Below are positions 1 through 8,731 of a stretch of 64,000 nucleotides of DNA, in pieces; within the stretch, counting starts at the first letter, position 1; each line of letters begins with the position of its first letter. Position numbers and translations under genes: made by a program. A model generated the notes under the pieces. That model did no database searches. It had not been told where the DNA came from and was given only the letters and a program-made list of their open reading frames with translations. The stretch is from Calditrichota bacterium (GTDB lineage: Bacteria; CLD3), in NCBI GenBank assembly GCA_008501735.1, contig QQUF01000035.1, positions 62,001 to 126,000 of the forward strand. The letters run 5' to 3'.

Positions 1-1
1 G

Positions 2-1156
2 CAAGGTAAAACAGCAGACGTTTTACGAAATATTTGTTATCAAATGCTTTACCCAGAGGTTGCAGTTGGAACAGCTAGTGAAGAGCAAGCGGAAAAAAAT
101 TGGATATTATTAACCGAACATTTAGAAAAAAAATTTGGTGCAAAACTTAACAAACCTATGTTTATTGCTGAAAGAGGTGTGATTGAAATGACTTATTCTG
201 AAAAATTGTCCAATTACAAAATTGAGTATGATTTATCTTCTGCTGGAAGAGGTTTTCACCAAACATTATTACTTTTAGCTTACCTTTACTCATACCCAAA
301 TAGAGTAATATTACTTGATGAACCAGACGCACATCTAGAAATTATTAGACAACGTGAAATTTTTTCTCTTTTGATGGAAGTTGCTCGAGAACAAAATTCT
401 CAATTAATTATTGCTAGTCATTCAGAGGTAATTTTAAATGAAGCTGCTGAAATTGCTAGTGTAGTGGGAATTTTTGGTAATGAAACCCAAAATTTAAAAT
501 CAGTCAAAGCAATAAAACAATTTGAAAAAACTCTTAAAAATATTGGTTGGGATAAATATTATTTAGCAAGAGAAAAAGGGCATATTTTATATCTCGAAGG
601 AGAAACGGATTTGGTTATTCTGAAAGAGTTTGCCAAATTACTAAACCATAAAGTCTTACCTATCTTAGAAAATGCTAATATTCATTTCCTTAGCAATAAT
701 ATACCAAGTGATGCAGAAAATAATTTTTTTGGACTAAGTCAGGTTTTAAAAGAACTCAAAGGCATTGCATTATTTGATAGACTTGAGAAAGAAGTTACAA
801 ATCCTCATTTAAAAATAATTTGTTGGCAAAAAAGAGAAATTGAAAATTATTTTGGTTTCCCAGAGGTTCTTGAAAATTTTGCTTCAAATGAAAATAATTT
901 AGCTTTTATGAAAGCGGCAATAGAAAACAATACTTTACCAAGAGCATTAAAAAATAAAAACGATTCTTGGTGGAAAGATGAAAAGATTTCAGATAATTTT
1001 CTAACGCCCGTCTTTGAAGAATTTTACAAAACATTAAAAATTTACAACCAACTTCCCAAAGGTAAATTTTACGAATTAGTTAAATTTTTAAAACCTGAAA
1101 AAGTTGAAAAAGAAGTAATCGAAAAACTTGATTTAATTTATGAATACTTAACATAG
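2..1156 (+). CDS. AAA ATPase with TOPRIM-like C-terminus, 5' truncated by window edge
   Basis: The frame is open from base 2, ahead of the first in-frame ATG at 44, so the true N-terminus and the Walker A loop lie outside the window. Counting from that ATG, an ABC-type signature-like stretch (DLSSAGRGFHQ, 63-73), Walker B with D-loop (VILLDEPDAH, 88-97) and a switch-His segment (IIASHSEVIL) follow in the order seen in AAA_15/AAA_21 ATPases. The second half carries LYLEGETDLVIL, which resembles the first acidic motif of TOPRIM domains, and KREIENYF, often seen in OLD-like or DUF4435-type ATPase-TOPRIM proteins. Such proteins are commonly nucleases or DNA-processing factors, some of them antiphage. 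The downstream DxD acidic motif of TOPRIM is not clear (only LFDRLEKE), so nuclease activity is uncertain. It ends in a small convergent gap before the acyl-CoA ligase. Confidence 0.7.
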   Translation, partial: QGKTADVLRNICYQMLYPEVAVGTASEEQAEKNWILLTEHLEKKFGAKLNKPMFIAERGVIEMTYSEKLSNYKIEYDLSSAGRGFHQTLLLLAYLYSYPNRVILLDEPDAHLEIIRQREIFSLLMEVAREQNSQLIIASHSEVILNEAAEIASVVGIFGNETQNLKSVKAIKQFEKTLKNIGWDKYYLAREKGHILYLEGETDLVILKEFAKLLNHKVLPILENANIHFLSNNIPSDAENNFFGLSQVLKELKGIALFDRLEKEVTNPHLKIICWQKREIENYFGFPEVLENFASNENNLAFMKAAIENNTLPRALKNKNDSWWKDEKISDNFLTPVFEEFYKTLKIYNQLPKGKFYELVKFLKPEKVEKEVIEKLDLIYEYLT

Positions 1157-1159
1157 AAA

Positions 1160-1186
1160 TGGTACAATCCCGAAAGTATTGTACCA
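1160..1186. terminator. Hairpin between convergent genes
   Basis: A perfect inverted repeat has arms TGGTACAAT and ATTGTACCA around a 9-base loop. It sits in the 46-bp gap between the convergent AAA ATPase and acyl-CoA ligase genes. A bidirectional transcription end is likely, although the T tract is weak on both strands. Confidence 0.5.
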
Positions 1187-1202
1187 ACCATAAGATTTTA
1201 AC

Positions 1203-2744
1203 TTAACTTCTTGATTCTAATTCGTGTGTGCGTTTTTCGCTTTTAAGTAATTTTTTGAGGACTTTTCCCAATTCATTTTTTGGCAGTGAATCGCAAAATT
1301 CAATGTATTTCGGGCATTTGTAGTTTGCCAAATTTTTACGACAGAATTCTATCATTTCTTTTGCAAAAGCATTTTCATTTTCTTTCAAAACAATGTAAGC
1401 CTTTGGTTCTTCACCGCGAATTCTATCCGAAACTCCAATCACTGCAACCTCTTTTACCTTTGGGTTTTTCAAAATTACTTCTTCGACTTCACTCGGGTAA
1501 ATGTTGAATCCACTTTTGATAATCATATTGTCTTTACGACCTGCAATGTAGTAATAACCTTCTTCGTCAACCCAAGCCATATCGCGAGTGTAAAGCCAAT
1601 TATTTTTTAAAACTTCTGCTGTTGCTTCGGGGTTTCTCCAGTAACCTTTCATCACATTTTCGCCTCTAACAATGATTTCTCCGATTTCACCTTCGTGAAC
1701 CTCGTTGCCTTCCGAGTCAACTAACTTTACCTGAACTCCGTGAATTGGAAATCCGATTGAACCTAATTTTCTTTCCTCAAAAGATTGGTTAAAAGTAACA
1801 ACTGGCGAAGTTTCTGTCAAACCGTAGCCTTCAAGAACTTTGACGTTAAAAGTATTTTCAACCATTTTTGCCAAAGGAACGGCTATCGAATCACCGCCTG
1901 TTAAAACATACTTTAGTGAGCTAAAATCAATTTCATTTATGCCTTTGTAAGAAACCATTAAGTAAAACATCGCAGGAACACCGACAAAAATATTCACTTT
2001 ATATTTCTCGATGTCAGCAAGAACTTCAGGAGTGTTGTACTCTTCGTGAAGGACGATTTCTGCTCCGATTAAAAGTGAGGCATTCATTACTGTTGTTTGC
2101 CCAAAAGTGTGGTAAAGTGGCAAATCTCCACTAATCACTACATCTGATGTCAAGTGCATTAATTCAACACAAGCGATTGCATTACTCGCAAGGTTTTGGT
2201 TTGTAAGTTCAACACCTTTTGATTTTCCAGTTGTGCCTGATGTGTAAATTATTACGGAAGTTTCGTTTGGTCCGAGTCTTCCTTGTGAAACCTCAAAATC
2301 AACTTCTTCTTCGGTGAGATTTGGCAAAACTTTAACTTCTTCAAAATTCTCAATAGCTTGAGTTGAGAAAAGTTTCATTGGCTTTCCGTTACTTTTGTAA
2401 GCTCCCAAAAATTCGCCTTTGAGTTTGAAATCGAAAACTGCAAAGTTTGCTTGTGAGTCGCTAAGAATGTGCATAATTTCCATTCGCTTAAGCATAACAT
2501 TCACAGGAACGACTATTGCTCCCAAAGTTGTAATTGCGTAGTAAGAAATGATGAACTCGGGCGAATTATTGAACATCAAAATTACTCTGTCGCCTTCTTT
2601 AACCCCAGCAGAATCAAGTGTTTTTGCACAATGTAAAATTTTATTTTTTAATGATTTGTATGAAATTCTTTTATCTTGAAAATCTAAAGCTACTTTGTCT
2701 CCCCACTTCTCCGAATGTTTCAAAAATCTGCGTGCTAAATTCAT
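1203..2744 (-). CDS. Long-chain acyl-CoA synthetase / AMP-dependent ligase
   Basis: A 513-residue member of the ANL adenylating superfamily, of normal length for FadD-like fatty acid:CoA ligases. It would activate a carboxylic acid to an acyl-adenylate and then to the CoA thioester in the cytoplasm. The P-loop-like core motif IIYTSGTTGKSKGVE, the A5 motif EGYGLTETSP, the TRDMAW segment with the downstream GRKDNMIIKSG hinge, and the C-terminal lysine region (PKNELGKVLKK) are all present, so the enzyme looks intact. It is transcribed alone, convergent with the AAA ATPase. The crotonase at 42230 could act in the same pathway, but no fatty-acid operon surrounds this gene, so the chain-length preference and role (beta-oxidation or lipid recycling) cannot be read here. 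Confidence 0.88.
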   Translation of the reverse strand: MNLARRFLKHSEKWGDKVALDFQDKRISYKSLKNKILHCAKTLDSAGVKEGDRVILMFNNSPEFIISYYAITTLGAIVVPVNVMLKRMEIMHILSDSQANFAVFDFKLKGEFLGAYKSNGKPMKLFSTQAIENFEEVKVLPNLTEEEVDFEVSQGRLGPNETSVIIYTSGTTGKSKGVELTNQNLASNAIACVELMHLTSDVVISGDLPLYHTFGQTTVMNASLLIGAEIVLHEEYNTPEVLADIEKYKVNIFVGVPAMFYLMVSYKGINEIDFSSLKYVLTGGDSIAVPLAKMVENTFNVKVLEGYGLTETSPVVTFNQSFEERKLGSIGFPIHGVQVKLVDSEGNEVHEGEIGEIIVRGENVMKGYWRNPEATAEVLKNNWLYTRDMAWVDEEGYYYIAGRKDNMIIKSGFNIYPSEVEEVILKNPKVKEVAVIGVSDRIRGEEPKAYIVLKENENAFAKEMIEFCRKNLANYKCPKYIEFCDSLPKNELGKVLKKLLKSEKRTHELESRS

Positions 2745-2800
2745 AAACTGTAAACCTGATTTTAAAATTAATCTATGTAAAAAATATTTTCGTTAAAACG

Positions 2801-2808
2801 CAAAGGTA
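2801..2808 (-). promoter_or_regulatory. Candidate Bacteroidota-type -7 box for the acyl-CoA ligase
   Basis: The minus strand reads TACCTTTG, an exact match to the TAnnTTTG -7 element of Bacteroidota sigma-A promoters, about 57 bases upstream of the ATG at 2744. No good TTTG -33 partner is seen at the usual distance, so the call is weak. Confidence 0.3.
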
Positions 2809-2907
2809 AATAAAATTCAATCTTTTATAACTAAAAAATTATGTTCCTGTTTCAAGATTTGTTTTTAAGTTTATTCAAATGAAGTTTAGCTATTCGAGTA
2901 AGAAAAA

Positions 2908-3069
2908 TTAAACTACAAATTTCTTGAGCCGCACAGGTTGGTGAGCAAATTTCATTGGAGTAAGTTCTAATGCTTCAATCCAATTTTCTACTTCTTCAAT
3001 TAACTCACTTATTAAAATACCAGAGTCTCTTGTGTCTAAAAAAACTGAGTTGTAAGGTTGAGTTTGCAT
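2908..3069 (-). CDS. Small hypothetical protein, 53 aa
   Basis: A 53-codon frame begins MQTQPYNSVFLDTR and ends VRLKKFVV. It contains a predicted amphipathic helix (ELIEEVENWIEALEL) followed by a short basic tail. It is preceded by a weak TAGG purine element and is the only plausible gene in an otherwise empty 516-bp gap between divergent neighbours. The codon content resembles the neighbouring genes. It could be a small regulator, an antitoxin-like fragment, or a remnant of a longer gene. No family was recognised. Confidence 0.4.
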   Translation of the reverse strand: MQTQPYNSVFLDTRDSGILISELIEEVENWIEALELTPMKFAHQPVRLKKFVV

Positions 3070-3260
3070 TTTTAAAGCCTATTTTTGAAATTAATTTTTG
3101 TTATTTATTAAGGCTTATTAAATTTTTGTGCCAAAAGTGAAATCGCCTTTTCAAGTAATTTTGAATTTGTTTATGACAGAAATCACCTTTAACTTCATCA
3201 CTAAATTTCACCGTTTGACGAAATATCGTCAAAGCTAAAATTCTCGTTAGGATTAATTTT
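3070..3260. other. Intergenic stretch, nothing recognised
   Basis: This AT-rich sequence lies between the small ORF and the YdjM-like gene. I see no RNA, repeat or strong hairpin in it. Together with the bases 2745-2907 on the other side of the small ORF it makes up the only gap over 300 bp in the window. Confidence 0.5.
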
Positions 3261-3764
3261 ATGGCAATGTTTCGAGGTCATCTTTGGGGAGGAATTGTTG
3301 CAGTTGTTCCTTTGGTCTTCGCTGTCCAAAAATGGTTTGTTCCGACAATCATTCCCGAACTGACTTTTTTGGATATTGCAATTATGTTTGGTTGTAGCAT
3401 TCTTGGCGGACTTTGGCCAGACATTGACACCAAAAGTGTCGGACAAGGTTTGTTCTACAAAATATTTTTTGTGATTGATATTTTTTTATTAATTGAAAAA
3501 AAATTCATTGAATCAGCGATTTTGGGACTTCTGGCAATGACTCCACTTCTTGGAAAACACAGAGGTTGGACTCATCGTTGGTGGACAGCACTTCTCATTC
3601 CTTCTTCAATAATAATTTTTCACTCAATTTTCAGTGGCGAACTTCAAATTTTGAAAAAGCCTCCTTTCTTTTCAGGAAAACTTATTTTCACAAGTCTGCA
3701 CTTCTACCTTGCCGCAGTAACGGGTTATTTCAGCCATTTGGTCTTAGACAAAAAAATCAAATAA
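3261..3764 (+). CDS. YdjM-like membrane-bound metal-dependent hydrolase family protein
   Basis: A 167-residue integral membrane protein resembling the YdjM/DUF457 (PF04307) family. The family signatures are visible: an early FRGHLWGG histidine, LGGLWPDIDT in the place of the 'LLPDIDH' metal-binding motif, HRGWTHRWW in the middle, and SHLVLD near the C-terminus. Histidines and aspartates of these motifs are thought to hold a metal. Three or four hydrophobic segments alternate with them. Physiological substrates of the family are poorly known; some members are LexA-regulated inner membrane proteins. A TTAGGA ribosome-binding element precedes the ATG. It is followed 82 bp later by the glycosyltransferase gene on the same strand. 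Confidence 0.75.
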   Translation: MAMFRGHLWGGIVAVVPLVFAVQKWFVPTIIPELTFLDIAIMFGCSILGGLWPDIDTKSVGQGLFYKIFFVIDIFLLIEKKFIESAILGLLAMTPLLGKHRGWTHRWWTALLIPSSIIIFHSIFSGELQILKKPPFFSGKLIFTSLHFYLAAVTGYFSHLVLDKKIK

Positions 3765-3846
3765 TCACTTGAATAAATTTTGTAAGTTTACGTTTTCTTA
3801 ACCCGACTTTAGTTTTGCTGCAAAAAAAATTGGATTTAAAACAACA

Positions 3847-5325
3847 TTGAATTTTGAACTCTTTGAGACGGTTTTCGCCTTTCTCTACTACTTAGCACTA
3901 ACAATTCTTGGAATTTTTGGACTTCACAGATTTTACCTCATTCACCTTTTTATGAAGTACAAAGACAAAGTTCCTGTTCCAAAGTCACATTTCAAAGAAC
4001 TACCAAAAGTTACTGTTCAGCTCCCAATTTTCAACGAAATGTACGTTGCCTCAAGACTCGTTGACGCAATTACTAAACTTGATTACCCAAAAGATTTACT
4101 CGAAATCCAAGTTCTTGACGATAGTACGGACGAGACTCAAAATATTTTAAGTAAACTTGTGCAAGACTACAAGAAACAAGGTTTTGACATTCAATATTTG
4201 CATAGAACTGATAGAACAGGTTTTAAAGCAGGTGCTTTAGCAGAAGGTTTGAAAGTTGCAAAAGGTAATTTTGTTGCAATTTTTGATGCTGACTTTGTTC
4301 CGAATCCTGAAATGCTCAAGCAGTCAATTCACTTTTTCACTGACGAAAAAGTTGGAATGATTCAGACTCGTTGGGGACACATTAACCGTGACTATTCTTT
4401 GCTCACAAAAATCCAAGCCGTAATGCTTGACGGGCATTTTGTTGTCGAACAAACAGCACGAAACCGTTCGGGCAGTTTTTTTAATTTTAATGGAACAGCT
4501 GGAATTTGGAGAAAAAAGGCAATTTTGGAGTCAGGCGGTTGGCAACACGATACTCTGACTGAAGATTTGGATTTGAGTTACAGAGCTCAACTTGACGGCT
4601 GGGATTTTATCTTTTTACCACACATTGTAACTCCTGCTGAACTTCCTGTCGATATGAATGCTTTCAAATCTCAGCAACATCGTTGGGCAAAAGGTTCAAT
4701 CCAAACAATGAAAAAATTACTACCAAAAATTCTCGGTAGCAAATTGCCTTTCAAGGTAAAATTCGAGGCATTTTTTCACCTTACAAATAATATCGCTTAC
4801 TTGCTGATGAGCATTCCGTCATTTTTGGTAATTCCTGTGATTGTTTCGAATAAACACCTTTCCGACAACTTAACACTTTCTACAATCGGCTATTTTTTGT
4901 TCTTCTTCTTTGCGACTTTTTCGGTTTCGATGTACTATTTAGTTTCACAAAAATATGCTTATAATGACTGGAAAGACCGAATCAAATTGCTTCCGCTTTT
5001 GATGGGAATTGGAATCGGACTTTCGATTAACAACTCAAAAGCAGTTCTTGAAGCTTTGTTCAACCACGCAACGGATTTTATCCGAACCCCAAAGTATGGT
5101 GACATTTCTAAAAGCAGTAAAAGGATTAGCAAAAAATACATTACTCGCAAAAACTTCTCACTTTTTCTTGAGCTCGGACTCGCCTTTTATTTCACAACAA
5201 GCCTCTTCTATTTGTTTTGGGAAACAAAAGATTACGTTTCAATTCCATTTTTGCTCTTGTTTCAATTTGGTTTTCTTTACGTCTCAATGGCTTCCTTTTT
5301 GCCTGGAATTCTAAAGCGAACTTAA
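3847..5325 (+). CDS. Processive family 2 glycosyltransferase, cellulose-synthase-like
   Basis: A 492-residue membrane glycosyltransferase of the CESA/CelA-like GT2 group. It would polymerise or transfer sugars from a nucleotide sugar on the cytoplasmic face. The catalytic set is complete: LDDS with D91 and D92, FDADF with D147 and D149, TED with E239 and D240, and QQHRW at 276-280. An N-terminal membrane helix (about 8-27) and several C-terminal helices (about 310-490) frame the soluble domain. There is no in-frame ATG; the only plausible start is TTG at 3847, since an in-frame stop lies at 3799. The 3' end overlaps the convergent pseudouridine synthase gene by 15 bp. The product (beta-glucan, mannan or a glycolipid headgroup) cannot be told from sequence; no BcsB- or BcsZ-like partners are nearby. 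Confidence 0.85.
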   Translation: MNFELFETVFAFLYYLALTILGIFGLHRFYLIHLFMKYKDKVPVPKSHFKELPKVTVQLPIFNEMYVASRLVDAITKLDYPKDLLEIQVLDDSTDETQNILSKLVQDYKKQGFDIQYLHRTDRTGFKAGALAEGLKVAKGNFVAIFDADFVPNPEMLKQSIHFFTDEKVGMIQTRWGHINRDYSLLTKIQAVMLDGHFVVEQTARNRSGSFFNFNGTAGIWRKKAILESGGWQHDTLTEDLDLSYRAQLDGWDFIFLPHIVTPAELPVDMNAFKSQQHRWAKGSIQTMKKLLPKILGSKLPFKVKFEAFFHLTNNIAYLLMSIPSFLVIPVIVSNKHLSDNLTLSTIGYFLFFFFATFSVSMYYLVSQKYAYNDWKDRIKLLPLLMGIGIGLSINNSKAVLEALFNHATDFIRTPKYGDISKSSKRISKKYITRKNFSLFLELGLAFYFTTSLFYLFWETKDYVSIPFLLLFQFGFLYVSMASFLPGILKRT

Positions 5326-6051
5326 TTCTGAATTTTCCAAGATTTTCCACTTTCCTTCTGGCAAAGCCTCAAGTCTTATTCCGCCGACTCGGACTCTTTC
5401 CAAGTCTTCAACTTTCAAGAAAACTTTTTGGCACATTCTTCGGATTTGGCGATTTTTACCTTCACGCAAAATAAATCTTAAAGTTTGTTTTCCAGTTCTA
5501 TGAATTCGGCAAGGTTTGAGCTGAATATCTTTCAAACGCATTCCATTCGACATTCTTCGAATTTTTTCTTCTGTAATTTCCCCAGAGACTTTTACAAAAT
5601 ATTCTTTTTCAATTTCTGAATTTTCGCCAATAATTTTTTTAGCAACTGTTCCGTCTTGAGTCAAAACCAAAAGACCTCTTGAATCTTTATCCAACCTTCC
5701 TGCAACTGAGAAAGACTTAACATTTTTTAAAATTTCGTTTAGTTTTTTTGTGTAGTCGAAAGAGTTCTTTTTAGTGATTAATCTTTTAGCTTCAATTTCT
5801 CCTTTTAGAGGAAGGTTTGAGACGTAACCAACAGGTTTGTTCAAAATTATCGTGAATTGTTTTTGGAGAATTTGCTCGGCTTTTTCTAAGATTTTCACTT
5901 TTTGAGTTTCGGGGTTAATTTTCACACCTTGTTCCGTAACAATTTTTCCGTCAACTGAAACCAAACCTTTTGCAATAAATTCTTCGGCTTTTCGACGTGA
6001 GCAGATTCCTTGGTTCGCAAGGAATTTTGAGATTCTAAGTAAATTTTCCAT
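5311..6051 (-). CDS. RluB/RluF-type pseudouridine synthase
   Basis: A 246-residue RNA modification enzyme with an N-terminal S4 RNA-binding domain (ISKFLANQGICSRRKAEEFI, residues 6-25) and an RsuA/RluB/E/F catalytic domain. The catalytic aspartate sits in GRLDKDSRGLLVLTQDG, which looks closest to RluF-type enzymes acting on 23S rRNA, and the C-terminal EGKNRQIRRM motif is intact. It isomerises specific uridines of rRNA. The length is normal. The gene stands alone on the minus strand and overlaps the end of the glycosyltransferase gene tail to tail. Subfamily assignment (RluB, RluE, RluF) is uncertain. Confidence 0.85.
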   Translation of the reverse strand: MENLLRISKFLANQGICSRRKAEEFIAKGLVSVDGKIVTEQGVKINPETQKVKILEKAEQILQKQFTIILNKPVGYVSNLPLKGEIEAKRLITKKNSFDYTKKLNEILKNVKSFSVAGRLDKDSRGLLVLTQDGTVAKKIIGENSEIEKEYFVKVSGEITEEKIRRMSNGMRLKDIQLKPCRIHRTGKQTLRFILREGKNRQIRRMCQKVFLKVEDLERVRVGGIRLEALPEGKWKILENSELSSL

Positions 6052-6243
6052 CTGATAATTTTAATCTAAAAATACTTTTATCGTTAATAAAAACTAACAA
6101 CCTCTCTTTTTTAAGAGTATATTACCAAATTGTGATTTATGCCACTAAATTTCGTCAAAACCTTCTTACTTTCCGTCGTCATTTAGTAGTCATTTATCGA
6201 AAAAGAAAGAATTGGAAACACATTATCGTTTAGTTTCCTTGCT

Positions 6244-8583
6244 ATGTTTATTTTAGTCTTTTTAATACTTACAACAAATTTATTTGCACAGTCAGGGCAA
6301 AACGACTTTACGCTCAGAACAATTACCGGAAGTGAAGACGAATTGGCAAATCACGGACAAGCAGTCGTTGGTGGATTCGATATTGACGGCGACGGATTAG
6401 GTGAATTTATCGTCTTTTCAAGAGATTCAACAGGACACATCAAATATTTTGAAGCAACCGCAGATAACAATTACGTAATCAGAACAAAACACAACATCAA
6501 TGATGACGAAGCATCAATGACAACTCCAAGTGCCGTAGATTTTGCAACGGTAAACAGAGGTCTTGCATTTGGAAATGTTGACGGAGACTCCGATTTAGAA
6601 ATCCTTGTTGGTTATGGAAAAAAGACAGATGGAGATACATTGGAAGCAAGAAGATTGAGAATCTACGATGTTAATACCACAACTTTTGCAATTACAGAAC
6701 ACCCTGGTTCGCCAATTACAAACACTTCAAGTGCAAATGGTGGTGGAAGCAATGCAACAATTAATTCTAAAGTTGCTTCGATTCAAATTCTTGGAGATAC
6801 AGATTTGGACGGAAAACCCGAATTCGTTGTTGGAACTCAGGCGGGTAATAATAACATTAGAGTTATGGAATGGAACGGAACTGACGGCTGGAGAAGATTT
6901 GACAATCACGATTTTGAAAATGGAATTAGTTTTCTGCAAGTTGGGAACGTTGATGACGACAGTGATTTAGAAATCGTTTGTCTTTCAGACGGAAATCCTT
7001 CTAATGCTTTAGGGATTTTCACAATTTCAGGCGACTCAGTCATAGCCGATGGAACAATTTCAGGAAACCCCACTGTTACTTCTGCTGGAAATAATATTCT
7101 AACAATTGGCGACCTTGACCAAAACGGAACAAATGAAATTATATTTTCACTTTTGAGTGATGACAAGATTTATATTTTTGAAAACAGTGGCGGAACAAAT
7201 TATGCAATGGATTCGGGAAGCGGAATTTTTACACTTGCAGATGACCCAGAAGCACTTGAAGTTGGTGATTTTGACAACGATGGTTTTAGTGAAATATTTT
7301 ACTCCTATAAGAATTTAAGCGGTTTAGAATATCTTGAATTTTTTGGCTCAACAGGCAGTTTCACAAGTTCAGATTTTCATTCTTCCGTAACAGTTTTTGA
7401 CGGTTTAGGAAATAATGACGAAGTGAATGACATCGTTTTCATTCCTGCAAGTACGTCACTTTTAGACGGAGATTCTTATCCTGAAATTGTAATGGTTACT
7501 GACCCTTTTAATAATGGCGAAGAAGTTTATCTAATAGAATTTGTTCCAACTTTTAACGGCTCTAACGTAACAAACACTGTTTCAAGTAGCACTGTATTTT
7601 CTTTTAATGAAAGCACAGAAGAGCCTTCTGTTGACATTTCATTCACAGGAGTTTCTAATTCAGCAAACATTCAAATACAGAGTTTCACAAGAGGAATTCA
7701 AAACCTTACAGGAGTTTCAGAAACAAACATTGGAGATTACAGATGGGTAATTTCTGATGCAGGTTTAACTTTTACAAATGCCGAAGTTAGAATTGACCAC
7801 TCGCAGTTTCCAAGTGGAGTTGACGGAGCAGGAACAGTTGTAATTTATCACAGAGCAACAGTTGGATCAGGCTCATTTTCAGCACTCACAACTACAACAG
7901 TTGGTTCGGAATTTAGAGCAACTGTTACGAGTTTTGGTGAATTTATTTTAGCGAGTAATGATGTTTCTTTGCCTGTTGAACTTTCTTCTTTCGAGGGCAA
8001 AGAATCAGAAAAAGGTATCGAACTTAATTGGCAAACAGATTCTGAAACAAATAATTTAGGTTTTAATGTTATGCGTTCGGAATTTGCTGACAAAGGCTTT
8101 GAACAAGTTGATTCTTTTGTAAACAATCCGGAACTAAGAGGTCAAGGAAGCACTCCTTTTCAAACTAATTACGAGTGGACAGATTTGGAAGCCGAACCTA
8201 ACGAAACTTATTTTTATTATTTAGTTGATGTTGATTTTAACGGAATAAAAGAATCTCACAATAATAAAATTGTGAGTGTAAAAACTTCTTCCCAAAATGA
8301 AATCAAAAATAATTTCTACCTCTCACAGAATTATCCAAATCCATTTAACCCAACAACGACAATTAATTACAAATTGCAAATTACGAATTTCGAAAACAGG
8401 GAGTTGGTAATTTTTAATGTTTTGGGTGAGAAAATTAAAGCCTTTAAGTTGAGTGATTCAAAAGGTTCAGTTGTTTGGAACGGAACTGATGAGTTTGGAA
8501 ATGAAGTCGCAAGTGGAGTTTATTTTTACAAAATTTCCTTTAAGAATTTTACCAAAACAAAAAAGATGTTGTTCTTGAAATAG
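6244..8583 (+). CDS. Secreted FG-GAP/VCBS-repeat protein with T9SS type A sorting tail
   Basis: A 779-residue exported protein. A hydrophobic signal peptide (MFILVFLILTTNLFAQ) is followed by repeats of the type 'GDxDxDGxxE' (for example FDIDGDGLGEF, NVDGDSDLEI, GDTDLDGKPEF, NVDDDSDLEI, DLDQNGTNEI, DFDNDGFSEI), the calcium-binding loops of FG-GAP/VCBS beta-propeller blades. A middle beta-sandwich-like region leads to a fibronectin-like segment (ELSSFEGKESEKGIELNW). The last 90 residues form a Por-secretion/FlgD-like tail, SQNYPNPFNPTT through ASGVYFYKI to KTKKMLFLK. That tail predicts export across the outer membrane by a type IX-like system and surface attachment. Ligand or function is unknown. 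Confidence 0.82.
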   Translation: MFILVFLILTTNLFAQSGQNDFTLRTITGSEDELANHGQAVVGGFDIDGDGLGEFIVFSRDSTGHIKYFEATADNNYVIRTKHNINDDEASMTTPSAVDFATVNRGLAFGNVDGDSDLEILVGYGKKTDGDTLEARRLRIYDVNTTTFAITEHPGSPITNTSSANGGGSNATINSKVASIQILGDTDLDGKPEFVVGTQAGNNNIRVMEWNGTDGWRRFDNHDFENGISFLQVGNVDDDSDLEIVCLSDGNPSNALGIFTISGDSVIADGTISGNPTVTSAGNNILTIGDLDQNGTNEIIFSLLSDDKIYIFENSGGTNYAMDSGSGIFTLADDPEALEVGDFDNDGFSEIFYSYKNLSGLEYLEFFGSTGSFTSSDFHSSVTVFDGLGNNDEVNDIVFIPASTSLLDGDSYPEIVMVTDPFNNGEEVYLIEFVPTFNGSNVTNTVSSSTVFSFNESTEEPSVDISFTGVSNSANIQIQSFTRGIQNLTGVSETNIGDYRWVISDAGLTFTNAEVRIDHSQFPSGVDGAGTVVIYHRATVGSGSFSALTTTTVGSEFRATVTSFGEFILASNDVSLPVELSSFEGKESEKGIELNWQTDSETNNLGFNVMRSEFADKGFEQVDSFVNNPELRGQGSTPFQTNYEWTDLEAEPNETYFYYLVDVDFNGIKESHNNKIVSVKTSSQNEIKNNFYLSQNYPNPFNPTTTINYKLQITNFENRELVIFNVLGEKIKAFKLSDSKGSVVWNGTDEFGNEVASGVYFYKISFKNFTKTKKMLFLK

Positions 8584-8731
8584 TGTCAAATAATTTTCAT
8601 AGACAATTTCAGACTTCCCTCCTATTTTATAAAAACCATTTTACTAAAAATTAAAATTACTAATCAAACTCTAAGGAAAATGGTATAAATTCCGCAAATT
8701 GAATTGGATAATAAAACTTTAGCCTAAAGAC

